Shown: in pieces, positions 26,865-35,549 of the stretch
Position numbering within the stretch: the stretch's first letter is position 1
How the letters are laid out: each line of letters begins with the position of its first letter
NCBI RefSeq assembly: GCF_008727715.1
Contig: NZ_CP044218.1
Span: 310,001 to 374,000, forward strand
Direction of reading: 5' to 3'
DNA length: 64,000 nucleotides
DNA from: Mesorhizobium terrae
GTDB taxonomy: Bacteria > Pseudomonadota > Alphaproteobacteria > Rhizobiales > Rhizobiaceae
The notes under the pieces: generated by a model
The model's input: only the letters and a program-made list of their open reading frames with translations
What the model was told of the DNA's origin: nothing
Databases searched by the model: none
Translations under genes and position numbers: made by a program

Positions 26865-28175
26865 TTACTGCGGGTTCTCCAGGCTGAACAGCTCGGTCTG
26901 TTCGTCATAGGCGAACAGCTCGGCGTAACGCGCCCAGGACACCACCGTCTTCAAGGTTTCGTCGGCATAGTCCTCGGTCATGTAGTCTTCCAGCTCGTTG
27001 CGGAAGCGGGCGGCGGGCGCGGCGTGCGAGGGACGCTCGTCGAGCACACGGCGGATCAACCCGAAGATCGGCACATAGGCCGAGATGTGTTCGGCAAAGA
27101 GCTTCTTGCGTTCGTCGGTTTCCATATGGGCGAAGCGCTTGCCTGCCTCGGTCAGCACGATGTCGCCTTCGCTCAGTTGCGCGAAGCGCAAGAGCTGCAG
27201 CGTTTCACCGAGGTGGAAGATCTCGTCGGCCTCCATCTGCAACGCGCCCGCCAGCACCGGCAGGTCGGCCCGCCCGTCATAGGGCGCGCCGGCCAGCGCC
27301 TCGATCAGGCCGGCCAGGATGTTGGTGGAGACGTGGTTGAGCACCAGGCCGATGCCGGTGCCGGGAATGCCTTCCATGGCCGGCGTACGGGTTTCGGCGC
27401 GCTGCGTCATCAGCGCGTAGATGCTGTCGACCAATTGGCGGAACACCGGGTCGAGACGGTTGCGCGGATGCGGCAGGTCGACCTTCAGTTCGCGGGCGAC
27501 GCGGCCGGGATTGGAGGAGAAGACGAGGATGCGATCGCACATCAGCACCGCCTCCTCGATGTTGTGGGTGACCATCAGCACCGATTTGATCGGCAGGCGG
27601 CCTTCCACCCACAGATCGATCATGTCGGTGCGCAGCGTTTCGGCGGTCAGCACGTCGAGCGCCGAGAACGGCTCGTCCATCAACAGAAGGTCGGGGTGGA
27701 CGACCAGCGCACGGGCAAAGCCGACGCGCTGGCGCATGCCGCCGGAGAGCTCCTTCGGGAAGGCGCTTTCGAAACCGTCGAGGCCGATCAAGTCGATGGC
27801 GGCCAAGGCGCGCGAGCGGCGTTCGGCGCGGTCGACGCCCTGGGCCTCGAGGCCGAGTTCCACATTCTGCAGCACGGTGAGCCAGGGAAACAGCGCGAAG
27901 GACTGGAACACCAAAGCGATGCCGGTCGGCGGGCCGTCGATCTCGGCGCCGCGGCATTGCGCGACGCCCGAGGACGGCTCGACGAGGCCGGCGATGATGC
28001 GCAGCAGCGTCGACTTGCCGGAACCGGAACGACCGAGCAGGCCGACCAGTTCACCCTCGCGGATGGTCAGGTCGACATTTTCGAGCACCGTCACGTCCTT
28101 GCCGCTGCCCTTCGGGAAGGAACGCGACACCTGGCGGATGTCGATGAGCGGCTTCTTTGCGGTGAGATCAAGCAT
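26865..28175 (-). CDS. NitT/TauT-type ABC ATPase with C-terminal AAA-associated domain
   Basis: A 436-residue protein. Residues 1-260 are an ABC ATPase: Walker A GRSGSGKST, signature LSGGMRQR, Walker B LLLMDEPFSALD and switch VTHNIEEA. Residues about 285-435 form the AAA-associated C-terminal domain (from EGIPGTGIGLVLNHVS to the FAYDEQTELFS end) found in a subset of nitrate/sulfonate-type importers. The start at 28175 follows AAAGGAGATCGCC. It lies 19 bases after the double permease gene. No binding-protein gene is adjacent. Confidence 0.9.
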   Translation of the reverse strand: MLDLTAKKPLIDIRQVSRSFPKGSGKDVTVLENVDLTIREGELVGLLGRSGSGKSTLLRIIAGLVEPSSGVAQCRGAEIDGPPTGIALVFQSFALFPWLTVLQNVELGLEAQGVDRAERRSRALAAIDLIGLDGFESAFPKELSGGMRQRVGFARALVVHPDLLLMDEPFSALDVLTAETLRTDMIDLWVEGRLPIKSVLMVTHNIEEAVLMCDRILVFSSNPGRVARELKVDLPHPRNRLDPVFRQLVDSIYALMTQRAETRTPAMEGIPGTGIGLVLNHVSTNILAGLIEALAGAPYDGRADLPVLAGALQMEADEIFHLGETLQLLRFAQLSEGDIVLTEAGKRFAHMETDERKKLFAEHISAYVPIFGLIRRVLDERPSHAAPAARFRNELEDYMTEDYADETLKTVVSWARYAELFAYDEQTELFSLENPQ

Positions 28176-28194
28176 GGCGACGATCTCCTTTGGA

Positions 28195-29946
28195 TCAGGC
28201 CAGACGCAGCCGGCGCTCGCCGAACGCATAGAGCGGGCGCCAGACCAGACGGTTGAACAGGGTAACAAAAACGCACATGACGATGATGCCGAGCACGACG
28301 CGCGGGAAATCGCCGCTACTGGTGGCCTGGGCGATGTAGGCGCCGAGGCCGCGCGCCGTGAGCTGCTCCGAGCCCCAGCTCGCCACTTCCGCAACGATGC
28401 TGGCATTCCACGAACCGCCCGAGGCGGTGATGGCACCGGTGACATAATAGGGGAAGATGCCGGGCAGGATGACTTTCACCCACCAGCGCCAGCCTTCGAT
28501 ATGGAAGGAGCGCGCCGCCTCCTTCAGGTCGCTCGGGAAGGCCGAGGCGCCGGCGATGACATTGAACAGAATGTACCACTGGGTGCCCAGGATCATCAGC
28601 GGGGAGAGCCAGATATTCGGGCTGAGGTCGTAGTGCACGATGAGCACGACGAAGATCGGGAAAGCGATGTTGGCCGGGAAGGCAGCGAGGAACTGCACCA
28701 GCGGCTGCACCTTTTCGGCAAGCTTCGGCCGCAGGCCGATCCAGACGCCGACCGGAACCCAGATCAGCGTTGCCAGCGTCATCAGCACGATGACGCGCAA
28801 CAGCGTGATGAAGGCGTCGCCGACGACGACGGGCACGTCCGACCAGCCGATGCCGGTGCGCAGATAGGAGATCGAGACATAGGCGGCGTAGGCGGCGCCG
28901 GCGGCGATCAGGCCGATCCACAGCCGGTCGACGAGGCGCGAGCGGGCGGCATCGCTGCCGCCGAGGCCGCCGAGATCGAAGGACGGCAGCGACGGCAAGG
29001 AAGGAAGACGCAGGTTCCACACCGTGCGCATCGCCCAGGCGAAGGGTGCGGACAGGACGCGCACGAGGCGGGCCCGGCGCAGAAGGTCGAGCATCCAGGA
29101 TTCCGGCGCCTCGGCGGAAGCCGTGGTCTCGAAACGGAACTTGTCGGCCCAGGCAACCAACGGCCGGAACAGGAACTGGTCGTAGAGGATGATGACCACC
29201 AGCATGGCGATGACCGCATAGGCGATGGCGGCGATGTTCTGCTGCTGGATGGCGAGCGCCACATAGGAGCCGATGCCCGGCAGCGTGACCGTGGTGTTGC
29301 CCACCGTGATCGCCTCGGAAGCAACGACGAAGAACCAGCCGCCCGACATCGACATCATGGCGTTCCACACCAGGCCCGGCATGGCGAAAGGCACGTCGAG
29401 CCGCCAGAAGCGCTGCCAGCCGCTGAGATGGAAGCTGCGCGTCGCCTCCTCGAGGTCGCCCGGCACATTGCGCATCGACTGGTACATGGAGAAGGTCATG
29501 TTCCAGGCCTGGCTGGTGAAGATGGCGAAGACCGAGGCCAGTTCGGCGCCCAGCACGCTGCCGGGGAACAGGTTGAGGAAGAAGGTGACGGTGAAGGTCA
29601 GGAAGCCAAGGATCGGCACCGACTGGAGGATATCGAGAATGGGGATCAGCACCATCTCGGCGCGCCGGCTCTTGGCCGCCGCCGCCGCGTAGATGAAGGT
29701 GAAGATCAGCGACAGCACGATGGCGAGCAGCATGCGCAGCGTGGTGCGCAAGGCGTAGACCGGCAGATTGGCCGGATCGAGCGACAGCGGCGTGGTATCC
29801 AGCGTCGACAGCGGTGCCGTGGTGACTTCCGCGCCATAGGCGATCAGCACGATGACGCCGACCACCAACAAAAGCGCCATCAAATCCCAGACACTCGGCA
29901 GGACCGAGCGCCGGATGGCCAGCGGAGCGTGTTTCTGGACTGCCAT
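28195..29946 (-). CDS. Fused double ABC permease, NitT/TauT type
   Basis: A 583-residue membrane protein with two binding-protein-dependent transport modules in one chain. The first EAA-type loop is VPGDLEEATRSFHLSGWQRF (about residues 168-187), and the second is FPSDLKEAARSFHIEGWRWW (about 476-495). The near-identity of the two loops suggests an internal duplication. A linker with PSLPSLPSFDLGGLGG joins the halves. With the ATPase at 26865 it would form a complete membrane complex without a second permease. Substrate unknown; such sets usually lack a dedicated binding protein. Confidence 0.9.
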   Translation of the reverse strand: MAVQKHAPLAIRRSVLPSVWDLMALLLVVGVIVLIAYGAEVTTAPLSTLDTTPLSLDPANLPVYALRTTLRMLLAIVLSLIFTFIYAAAAAKSRRAEMVLIPILDILQSVPILGFLTFTVTFFLNLFPGSVLGAELASVFAIFTSQAWNMTFSMYQSMRNVPGDLEEATRSFHLSGWQRFWRLDVPFAMPGLVWNAMMSMSGGWFFVVASEAITVGNTTVTLPGIGSYVALAIQQQNIAAIAYAVIAMLVVIILYDQFLFRPLVAWADKFRFETTASAEAPESWMLDLLRRARLVRVLSAPFAWAMRTVWNLRLPSLPSLPSFDLGGLGGSDAARSRLVDRLWIGLIAAGAAYAAYVSISYLRTGIGWSDVPVVVGDAFITLLRVIVLMTLATLIWVPVGVWIGLRPKLAEKVQPLVQFLAAFPANIAFPIFVVLIVHYDLSPNIWLSPLMILGTQWYILFNVIAGASAFPSDLKEAARSFHIEGWRWWVKVILPGIFPYYVTGAITASGGSWNASIVAEVASWGSEQLTARGLGAYIAQATSSGDFPRVVLGIIVMCVFVTLFNRLVWRPLYAFGERRLRLA

Positions 29947-30167
29947 GCGGGTGCCCCCGGCGCGAAGGGGTAAAGGACGAAGTCGGTTAAAACGCTTCGT
30001 CTCACCGTCGAAGCATTACAGCAAGCCATATTTTCAAGCGTGTGTCGCCATTGTGACAGCGCGATCCGGAGTGCGTCGGCGGATCGATCACAAGATCGTG
30101 AACAGTGGCGCTATGCCCTTCTTTGCTTTGCGTGTCCCGGCTTCGACCGGTTTTGTCGTCGCCCATG

Positions 30168-30228
30168 TTCCGGCATGGATTCCCGACACTCTCCGCTCCC
30201 TTCGGTCGCTCACGAGGTCGGGAATGAC
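30168..30228. repeat. Type D intergenic repeat, single arm
   Basis: TTCCGGCATGGATTCCCGAC through TCGGGAATGACGG matches one arm of the inverted repeat at 61860-62104 with a small internal rearrangement (CGCTCCCTTCGGTCGCT in place of CGGTCGCTGCGCTCCCT). The arm is itself palindromic. The whole gap 29947-30411 is non-coding and otherwise holds only the promoter region of the permease gene. Confidence 0.65.
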
Positions 30229-30240
30229 GGAGTTCCACAC

Positions 30241-30401
30241 GGACCGCCGCCCGGCCCTCGGCATAGCCTCGGGCGTTCGAAGCTCGAAAAGCCAAGCAGT
30301 TGGCTTTTCGTCCGCTACGCGGACTGCCGCCCCGGCCCTCCGCATAGCCTCGGGCGTTCGAAGCTCGAAAAGCCAAGCAGTTGGCTTTTCGTCCGCTACG
30401 C
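30241..30401. repeat. Type C repeat, two tandem ~80-bp copies
   Basis: Two head-to-tail copies (30241-30320 and 30321-30401) are nearly identical. Each contains the 10-bp-stem hairpin GAAAAGCCAA-GCAG-TTGGCTTTTC followed by GTCCGCTACGCGGAC, itself palindromic. On the minus strand the unit encodes KANCLAFRASNARGYAEG, a peptide often appended by read-through of this repeat in rhizobial annotation. A third copy is at 36492-36556. It lies immediately downstream of the permease stop at 30412. Confidence 0.8.
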
Positions 30402-30411
30402 GGACCGCTTC

Positions 30412-31287
30412 TCACCCCTTGACCGCCGAACTCACGATGGAATCGACGAAGAAACGTTGCAGGAAGACGAACAGGATGAGCGGCGGCAGAACGGCGAGCG
30501 TGGCGCCGGCCATGACCAGGCCGGTGTTCATTGCGCCGCGATTGTAGCTCAACAGCCGGCTAAGGCTGATGACGATCGGGTAGCTGTCAGCATTGCCCTG
30601 CAGCACGGTGAGCGGCCACAGATAGCTGTTCCAGTGATAGACGAAGGCAAACAGTGCCAGCGCCGCGATGGCCGGCGCCACGGTTGGCGCCACGATCTTG
30701 AACAGGATGAGCAGTTCGGAGGCGCCGTCCATGCGGGCGGCGTCGATCAACTCGTCGGGCACGCCGGCGATGAACTGCCGCATCAGGAAGATGCCGAAGG
30801 CGTTGGCGAGATTGGGCACGATGATGCCGGCGAGGCTGGCGCCGAGGCCGATGGAGCCGACCATGCGGTAGAGCGGAATGAGCGTGACGATGGGCGGCAG
30901 GAACATGGTGGCGATCAGCACCGAGAACAGAAGCGAGCGGCCCGGAAAACTGTATTTGGCGAAGGCGTAGCCGGCCATCAGGCTGGTGATGAGGATGCCG
31001 GCCGTGGTGATGGTGGCGATGACCAGCGAATTCCACATCGAGCGCCCGACATTGACCACGCCGGCGACCTTTTCATAAGCCTCGAGGCTCGGCGTGCGCG
31101 GCAGCCAAACCGGCGGCACCTGCATGCTCTCGGCGACAGTCTTCAGGCTGGACAGCACCATCCACACCAGCGGGAAGGCGGAGGCGACGGCGACGACAAG
31201 CATCATCGTGACCACCAGCGCCTTGCGCCCCGACGGATGGCGGCGCGGCAGCGCGCTGGACGACCCAGCCTGGACGGCGGCGCTCAT
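30412..31287 (-). CDS. Carbohydrate ABC permease, MalG-type
   Basis: A 291-residue permease with six predicted membrane helices. Its EAA loop, VPDELIDAARMDGASELLIL (about residues 188-207), is typical of the MalG/CUT1 group. The ATG at 31287 overlaps the stop of the MalF-type gene (ATGA). It is the third gene of the operon after the binding protein and the other permease. No ATPase is encoded in the operon, which is common for CUT1 systems that share an MsmK/UgpC-type ATPase. Confidence 0.92.
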   Translation of the reverse strand: MSAAVQAGSSSALPRRHPSGRKALVVTMMLVVAVASAFPLVWMVLSSLKTVAESMQVPPVWLPRTPSLEAYEKVAGVVNVGRSMWNSLVIATITTAGILITSLMAGYAFAKYSFPGRSLLFSVLIATMFLPPIVTLIPLYRMVGSIGLGASLAGIIVPNLANAFGIFLMRQFIAGVPDELIDAARMDGASELLILFKIVAPTVAPAIAALALFAFVYHWNSYLWPLTVLQGNADSYPIVISLSRLLSYNRGAMNTGLVMAGATLAVLPPLILFVFLQRFFVDSIVSSAVKG

Positions 31288-32174
31288 TCGTCGTCCTTCC
31301 GGTTCATGAAGGCAAACAGCGCGCACACCACGACGATGAGGGTGAGCATCAGCATCACCGCCATGGCCGAACCCAGCCCGCCCTGGGCGCGTTCGATGCC
31401 GACGCGGCGGATGTGGTAGGTGAGCACATTGGTGGAGCCGACCGGGCCGCCCTGGGTGATGAGCGCCACCGGCTCGAACACCTGGACGGCGTTGATGATG
31501 GCGATGACGGCGCTGAACAGAAGCGTGCGCCGCAACAGCGGCAAGGTGATGAAGCGGAACTGCTCGGCGCGGCTGGCGCCGTCGAGCGTCGCGGCCTCGT
31601 AGAGGCTGCCGGGGATCTGGGTCAGGCCGGCGATGGCCAGCACCGTGAAATAGCCGACCTGCTGCCAGACATTGAGAAGGACGATCGAGACCAGCGCCGA
31701 GCGCGGCGAAGACAGCCAGGGCTGCGGGCCGATGCCGATGAAGCCGAGCATCTGGTTGAACGGCCCCTCGCTCGGCGAATAGAGCTTTGACCAGACCAGC
31801 GCCACCGCGATCATCGGCACCATGTAGGTGGAGAAGAGAACGGTCCTGAGCAGCGTGCCACCACCAACGTCGCGTTGATGGACAAGCAGGCCGAACAGGA
31901 CCGACAGAGGCAGGATGATGGCGACCGACAGGGCGGTGTAGATCGCCGTATTGACCAGAGCGCCCTTGAAATCGCGGCCGACCGAGGTCGACCCGAAAAT
32001 GTCCTGGAAATTGGCGAGGCCGATGAAACGCGCTGCGGAAAACGGTGTCTGCGTCGACCAGTCCTGGAACGACAGCCAGACGGTGAGCAGCATCGGCACG
32101 AGGATGAAGGCGCCGATCAGCGTCACGGCGGGCGCCAGCATGATGCCCGCCGAAGCGCGATAGCCCTTGCTCAT
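31284..32174 (-). CDS. Carbohydrate ABC permease, MalF-type
   Basis: A 296-residue permease with six predicted helices. The EAA loop is IPGSLYEAATLDGASRAEQF (about residues 192-211). The start at 32174 is set by family length and GGAAGTCGG upstream; longer in-frame starts run into the binding-protein gene. It pairs with the MalG-type permease next in the operon. Confidence 0.92.
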   Translation of the reverse strand: MSKGYRASAGIMLAPAVTLIGAFILVPMLLTVWLSFQDWSTQTPFSAARFIGLANFQDIFGSTSVGRDFKGALVNTAIYTALSVAIILPLSVLFGLLVHQRDVGGGTLLRTVLFSTYMVPMIAVALVWSKLYSPSEGPFNQMLGFIGIGPQPWLSSPRSALVSIVLLNVWQQVGYFTVLAIAGLTQIPGSLYEAATLDGASRAEQFRFITLPLLRRTLLFSAVIAIINAVQVFEPVALITQGGPVGSTNVLTYHIRRVGIERAQGGLGSAMAVMLMLTLIVVVCALFAFMNRKDDE

Positions 32175-32214
32175 CGACCGACTTCCGAAACCCGCCGTCC
32201 GCTTGCGGCTGCCA

Positions 32215-33507
32215 TCACTTGGCGGCGCGATCGAGGATCGAGACCGCGTCGGCCTGCGCCTTCGCCTCGGCGTCCTTGGCAGAAATCTGCCCGTATTGCA
32301 GCGCTTCCAGCGTCTGTTGCAGCGATTCCGAGAATTCCTGCCCGCCGGCCACCACCGGGAACGGCTTGGCGTCGGCCAGCACGCCGACATAGCCAGCCAG
32401 GAACTCGGTGCCGAGTTTTGCCTTGTGCGCCTCGATGTCGGAGCTGCGCGACGGCAGGATGCCCATCGACATCAGGATGTCGGACATGGCGGAGGCACCG
32501 TTCTTGCCGGATTTCGGGCTGTTCAGCCAGGCCAGGAAATCCCACGCCGCCTTCTGCTCGGCGGCACCGGCCTTGGCGTTGACCACCGTCATCCACGAAT
32601 AGGAGATCGAATGCGGCTTGTCGCCGCTCGGGCCGACCGGAATGGGGGCGGTGGCGATGTTGGAGAACTTGGCGCCCATGCCGGTCTTCAGCGCGCTTTC
32701 CCACCAGTTGGCCATGATGATCATGCCTGTTTTGCCGGAGACGAAATTGTCGAGGAACGGGCCGGTGGTGTTGGCGTCGGCGGTTGCCATAGACGGATCG
32801 CTGGAGCCGTCCTTGATCAGGCTCTCATAGAGCCCGAACGTTTCGCCCGCCTGCTTGCTGTCGAGCGCCGGCTTGCCGCCGGCGACGAGTTCGCCGCCAT
32901 TGGAAACCAGCAGCGAGGCGAAGGGATGCACGACGCCCGCCGCCCAGGAATTGATCATGCCGAAACCCTGTTGGCCGGCATCCTTGTTGGTGAGTTTCTT
33001 CGCCGCCGCGCGGAACTCGTCCCAGGTCTTCGGCGCGGCGGCGATGCCGGCCTGCTTGAACAGGTCCTTGTTGTAGTTCAGCGCATAGACGTCGATCTCG
33101 TTGGGAATGCCGTAGGGCGCGCCGCCGACCGAAGCGGCGCTGACGACGCCCGCGGGCCAGGCGCTCTTGACCTCGGCCGCCACCGCGTCCGGCGCCGGCG
33201 CCACCAATTTGTCGCGCACCAGTTCCGGCAGCCACAGATCATAGATGCCGCCGATGGTCGGGCCCTCGGCGCTGCCGCCCTGCGAGCGTAGCGTGGTCAA
33301 CAGGTCGCCGAACGGCACGGCGCGAACGGTTACGGACACATCGGGATTGGTCTTGGCGTAGTCCTTCGCCGCGCTTTCCAGAAGCGCCACCGTCTCCGGC
33401 GACCAATGCGTCAGATAGGAGATGTTCACCGCCGCGGCCGAAGCCCAGCCGGGCACAAAAGCGAGGCCCGCGGCCAACGCCAATTTCGAAGTCCAAGCCA
33501 ACGACAT
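32215..33507 (-). CDS. Sugar ABC substrate-binding protein, CUT1 type
   Basis: A 430-residue periplasmic protein with a signal peptide of about 24 residues (core KLALAAGLAFVPGWASA). The mature protein has the bacterial extracellular solute-binding family 1 layout: NISYLTHWSPETVALLESAA at the start, GAPYGIPNEIDVYALNYNKD in the hinge and AAWDFLAWLNSPKSG near the C-terminus. It heads the operon with the two permeases. The linked ROK kinase, GntR/UTRA regulator and SIS isomerase point to an amino sugar or disaccharide. Confidence 0.92.
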   Translation of the reverse strand: MSLAWTSKLALAAGLAFVPGWASAAAVNISYLTHWSPETVALLESAAKDYAKTNPDVSVTVRAVPFGDLLTTLRSQGGSAEGPTIGGIYDLWLPELVRDKLVAPAPDAVAAEVKSAWPAGVVSAASVGGAPYGIPNEIDVYALNYNKDLFKQAGIAAAPKTWDEFRAAAKKLTNKDAGQQGFGMINSWAAGVVHPFASLLVSNGGELVAGGKPALDSKQAGETFGLYESLIKDGSSDPSMATADANTTGPFLDNFVSGKTGMIIMANWWESALKTGMGAKFSNIATAPIPVGPSGDKPHSISYSWMTVVNAKAGAAEQKAAWDFLAWLNSPKSGKNGASAMSDILMSMGILPSRSSDIEAHKAKLGTEFLAGYVGVLADAKPFPVVAGGQEFSESLQQTLEALQYGQISAKDAEAKAQADAVSILDRAAK

Positions 33508-33542
33508 TCACTCCCTCCCATCGTCTGCTAAACCGGCGCGAC

Positions 33543-33560
33543 GTTATGACAAGTTATAAC
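33543..33560. promoter_or_regulatory. Candidate GntR operator between the sugar importer and the ROK-GntR-SIS operon
   Basis: GTTATGACAAGTTATAAC is an 18-bp palindrome with 7 of 9 pairs matched, 36 bases upstream of the binding-protein start. A partial copy in opposite orientation, GTTATAATCACTTGTC, is at 33740-33755, nearer the divergent ROK gene. The gap 33508-33887 otherwise shows only AT-rich promoter-like sequence near 33640-33665. Confidence 0.45.
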
Positions 33561-33887
33561 GACGTTGCAAGCGCAATCTTTTCGAGGCGGGGCGAACTGC
33601 GCTTTTTCGCATCCCTGCAGAAGCAGCCATTTCTAGATTTATGTATATAAATCAATTAAATAATATCATGTTGAAGAGATGGAAGAGCGCGAACGGCACA
33701 AAACAGGCCATCGAAAGGTCTTGCGGTTCGCGACATGTCGTTATAATCACTTGTCCATGCGAGCGGCCATAGGAAACACGGCCGCTTGCCCGAGAGGATG
33801 AATGATTTCCACCGCGCGACACCCATGCAGACCGGGCCTTGACCGAGGCGACGGCGACTGCACGACTTGTTTGAGCGACCGCCATCC

Positions 33888-34763
33888 ATGACGCGCACGC
33901 TGGCCATCGACCTCGGCGGCACCAATCTGCGCGCCGCCCTGCATGAGGGCGACGTGCGGGCGCTGCGCATGCTGACGCGCGAGGCGGCGCCAGTGACGCT
34001 CGATGGTTTCCTCGCCCGGCTCCGCGCGCTGGCCGACGAAGCCGGCGACATCGCCGCGATCGGCTTCGCGGTGCCGGGACTGGTCGACGGCACCACTTGC
34101 CGCTGGATTCCCAACCTGCCCTATCTCGACAGTGTCGATCTGCAAGCCAGCTTTCCCGGCCTGACCGTGGCCGTCGGCAACGACGCGCAGATCGCCATGC
34201 TGGCGGAAGCGGTGGAAGGCGGCGCAAAGACCCTGACCGACGCGCTGCTGCTTGCCATCGGCACCGGCATCGGCTCGGCGGTGCTGGCCGGCGGCCGCAT
34301 CGTTGCCGGCGCGCAAGGTGGGGCCTGTTCCTTCGGCTGGGCCTGCGCCGACCTCGACGATGCCGGCGAGGACCGCAGCGGCTGGCTGGAACGCGCCGCG
34401 TCGGGCCGGGCGCTGGACGCCATAGCACAGGGCCTCGGGCTAACCGACGGCGCGGCACTGATCGCAGCGGCCAGGGCCGGCGATGCCGGGGCCATTTCGG
34501 GGCTCGAAGCGCCGATGCGCAGCCTCGGCACCGCGCTGGCGGGCGCCGTCGCCCTGCTCGATCCGCAGGCGATCCTGATTTCCGGCGGCATTGCCGACGC
34601 GCTGGACACGATCCGGCAGCCGCTTCTAGACGCGCTGCGCCGCCAATTGCCGCCGCATCTGCGCGGCATCGACATCAGGCCCGGCGCCTTCGGTTCGCTA
34701 GCCGGGCTGGTCGGCGCCGCACTTGCCGGCACGACTGGCCCTCTGTGGAGGCAGATACGATGA
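33888..34763 (+). CDS. ROK-family sugar kinase-like protein lacking the zinc motif
   Basis: A 291-residue ROK-fold protein. The ATP-phosphate motif LAIDLGGTNLRAAL is at residues 4-17, the catalytic-base region is in VGNDAQIAMLAEAV, and AIGTGIGSAVLAGGRI is the adenosine/sugar segment. The usual ROK zinc site (a GH followed by a CxCGxxGCxE-type cluster) is replaced by GAQGGACSFGWACADLDDAG, so the metal site appears lost. It probably phosphorylates the imported sugar. The stop overlaps the regulator start (ATGA). An alternative TTG start lies at 33867. Confidence 0.85.
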   Translation: MTRTLAIDLGGTNLRAALHEGDVRALRMLTREAAPVTLDGFLARLRALADEAGDIAAIGFAVPGLVDGTTCRWIPNLPYLDSVDLQASFPGLTVAVGNDAQIAMLAEAVEGGAKTLTDALLLAIGTGIGSAVLAGGRIVAGAQGGACSFGWACADLDDAGEDRSGWLERAASGRALDAIAQGLGLTDGAALIAAARAGDAGAISGLEAPMRSLGTALAGAVALLDPQAILISGGIADALDTIRQPLLDALRRQLPPHLRGIDIRPGAFGSLAGLVGAALAGTTGPLWRQIR

Positions 34764-35530
34764 GCGAAACCAGTTTTCAGCAACCCGACCGCCGCCGCCC
34801 GGAACCGCTGTGGTTCCAGGTGGAAGAAGCGATCCGCGCCATCGTGAAAAGCGGCGAATGGGCGACGGGCGACCAGATCCCGGCCGAGGACCGGCTGTGC
34901 GCGCTGTTCGGGGTGAGCCGCATCACGCTGCGCCACGCGCTGCGCAATCTGGAGGAAAGCGGCCTGCTGCGGCGCGAGCACGGCCGCGGCACCTTCGTGC
35001 GCTCGACCACGCTGGTGGCCGGCACGCGCGAACTGACCAGCTTCACCCAGGAAATGGGCCATATGGGCGTGGTTGCCGGCTCGCGGCTGCTCGACTGCAG
35101 CCTGAGCAAGGCGGACGCCATTGCAGCGGCAGCGCTCGAGATCGAGGAAGGCGACCCGGTGGTGCGCATCCGCCGCCTGAGGCTCGGCAATGACGAGCCG
35201 ATCGGCATCCAGACGGCCTTGCTTGCCGGCGCGCGCGTGCCGGGTTTCCTCGATTCCGGGCTGCTGCAAGGCTCGCTCTACGAAGCGCTGGAGAAGCGCT
35301 ACGGCATCGTGCCGGTGGAGGCGCGCGAGAATTATCGCGTCGGCACCGTGGCCGCGGCCGACGCCGAACTGCTCGGCCTTGCCGCCGGCATGCCGGCCTT
35401 CGTCGTCGAACGCATCACCACCGACGAGCGCGGCCCCTTCGAATTCACCGTCTCGGTGATGCGCGGCGATCGCTACGAGATCCGCTCGACGCTGCGCGCC
35501 GGCCGCGTTGCCGCCAACAATCGAAACTGA
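34760..35530 (+). CDS. GntR-family regulator, HutC/UTRA subfamily
   Basis: A 256-residue regulator. The N-terminal winged helix (about residues 20-85) includes AEDRLCALFGVSRITLRHAL and RREHGRGTFV. The UTRA effector domain follows (about 110-250), with PVVRIRRLRLGNDEPIGIQT as its typical core. UTRA regulators commonly bind sugar phosphates such as glucosamine-6-phosphate. It is coupled to the upstream kinase gene by a 4-base overlap and probably controls both divergent operons. Confidence 0.92.
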   Translation: MSETSFQQPDRRRPEPLWFQVEEAIRAIVKSGEWATGDQIPAEDRLCALFGVSRITLRHALRNLEESGLLRREHGRGTFVRSTTLVAGTRELTSFTQEMGHMGVVAGSRLLDCSLSKADAIAAAALEIEEGDPVVRIRRLRLGNDEPIGIQTALLAGARVPGFLDSGLLQGSLYEALEKRYGIVPVEARENYRVGTVAAADAELLGLAAGMPAFVVERITTDERGPFEFTVSVMRGDRYEIRSTLRAGRVAANNRN

Positions 35531-35549
35531 CACCAGCAGGAGTATCCAA

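Noticed and set aside
27421..29973. Very long open frame on the plus strand opposite the ABC ATPase and permease genes
   Set aside because: It is antisense to two clear transporter genes and its product is Asp/Arg/His/Gly-rich low-complexity sequence with no domain, as expected from GC-rich codon bias.
30002..30415. Minus-strand open frame encoding repeated SNARGYAEG peptides
   Set aside because: It only reads through the tandem type C repeat and has no gene-like start.
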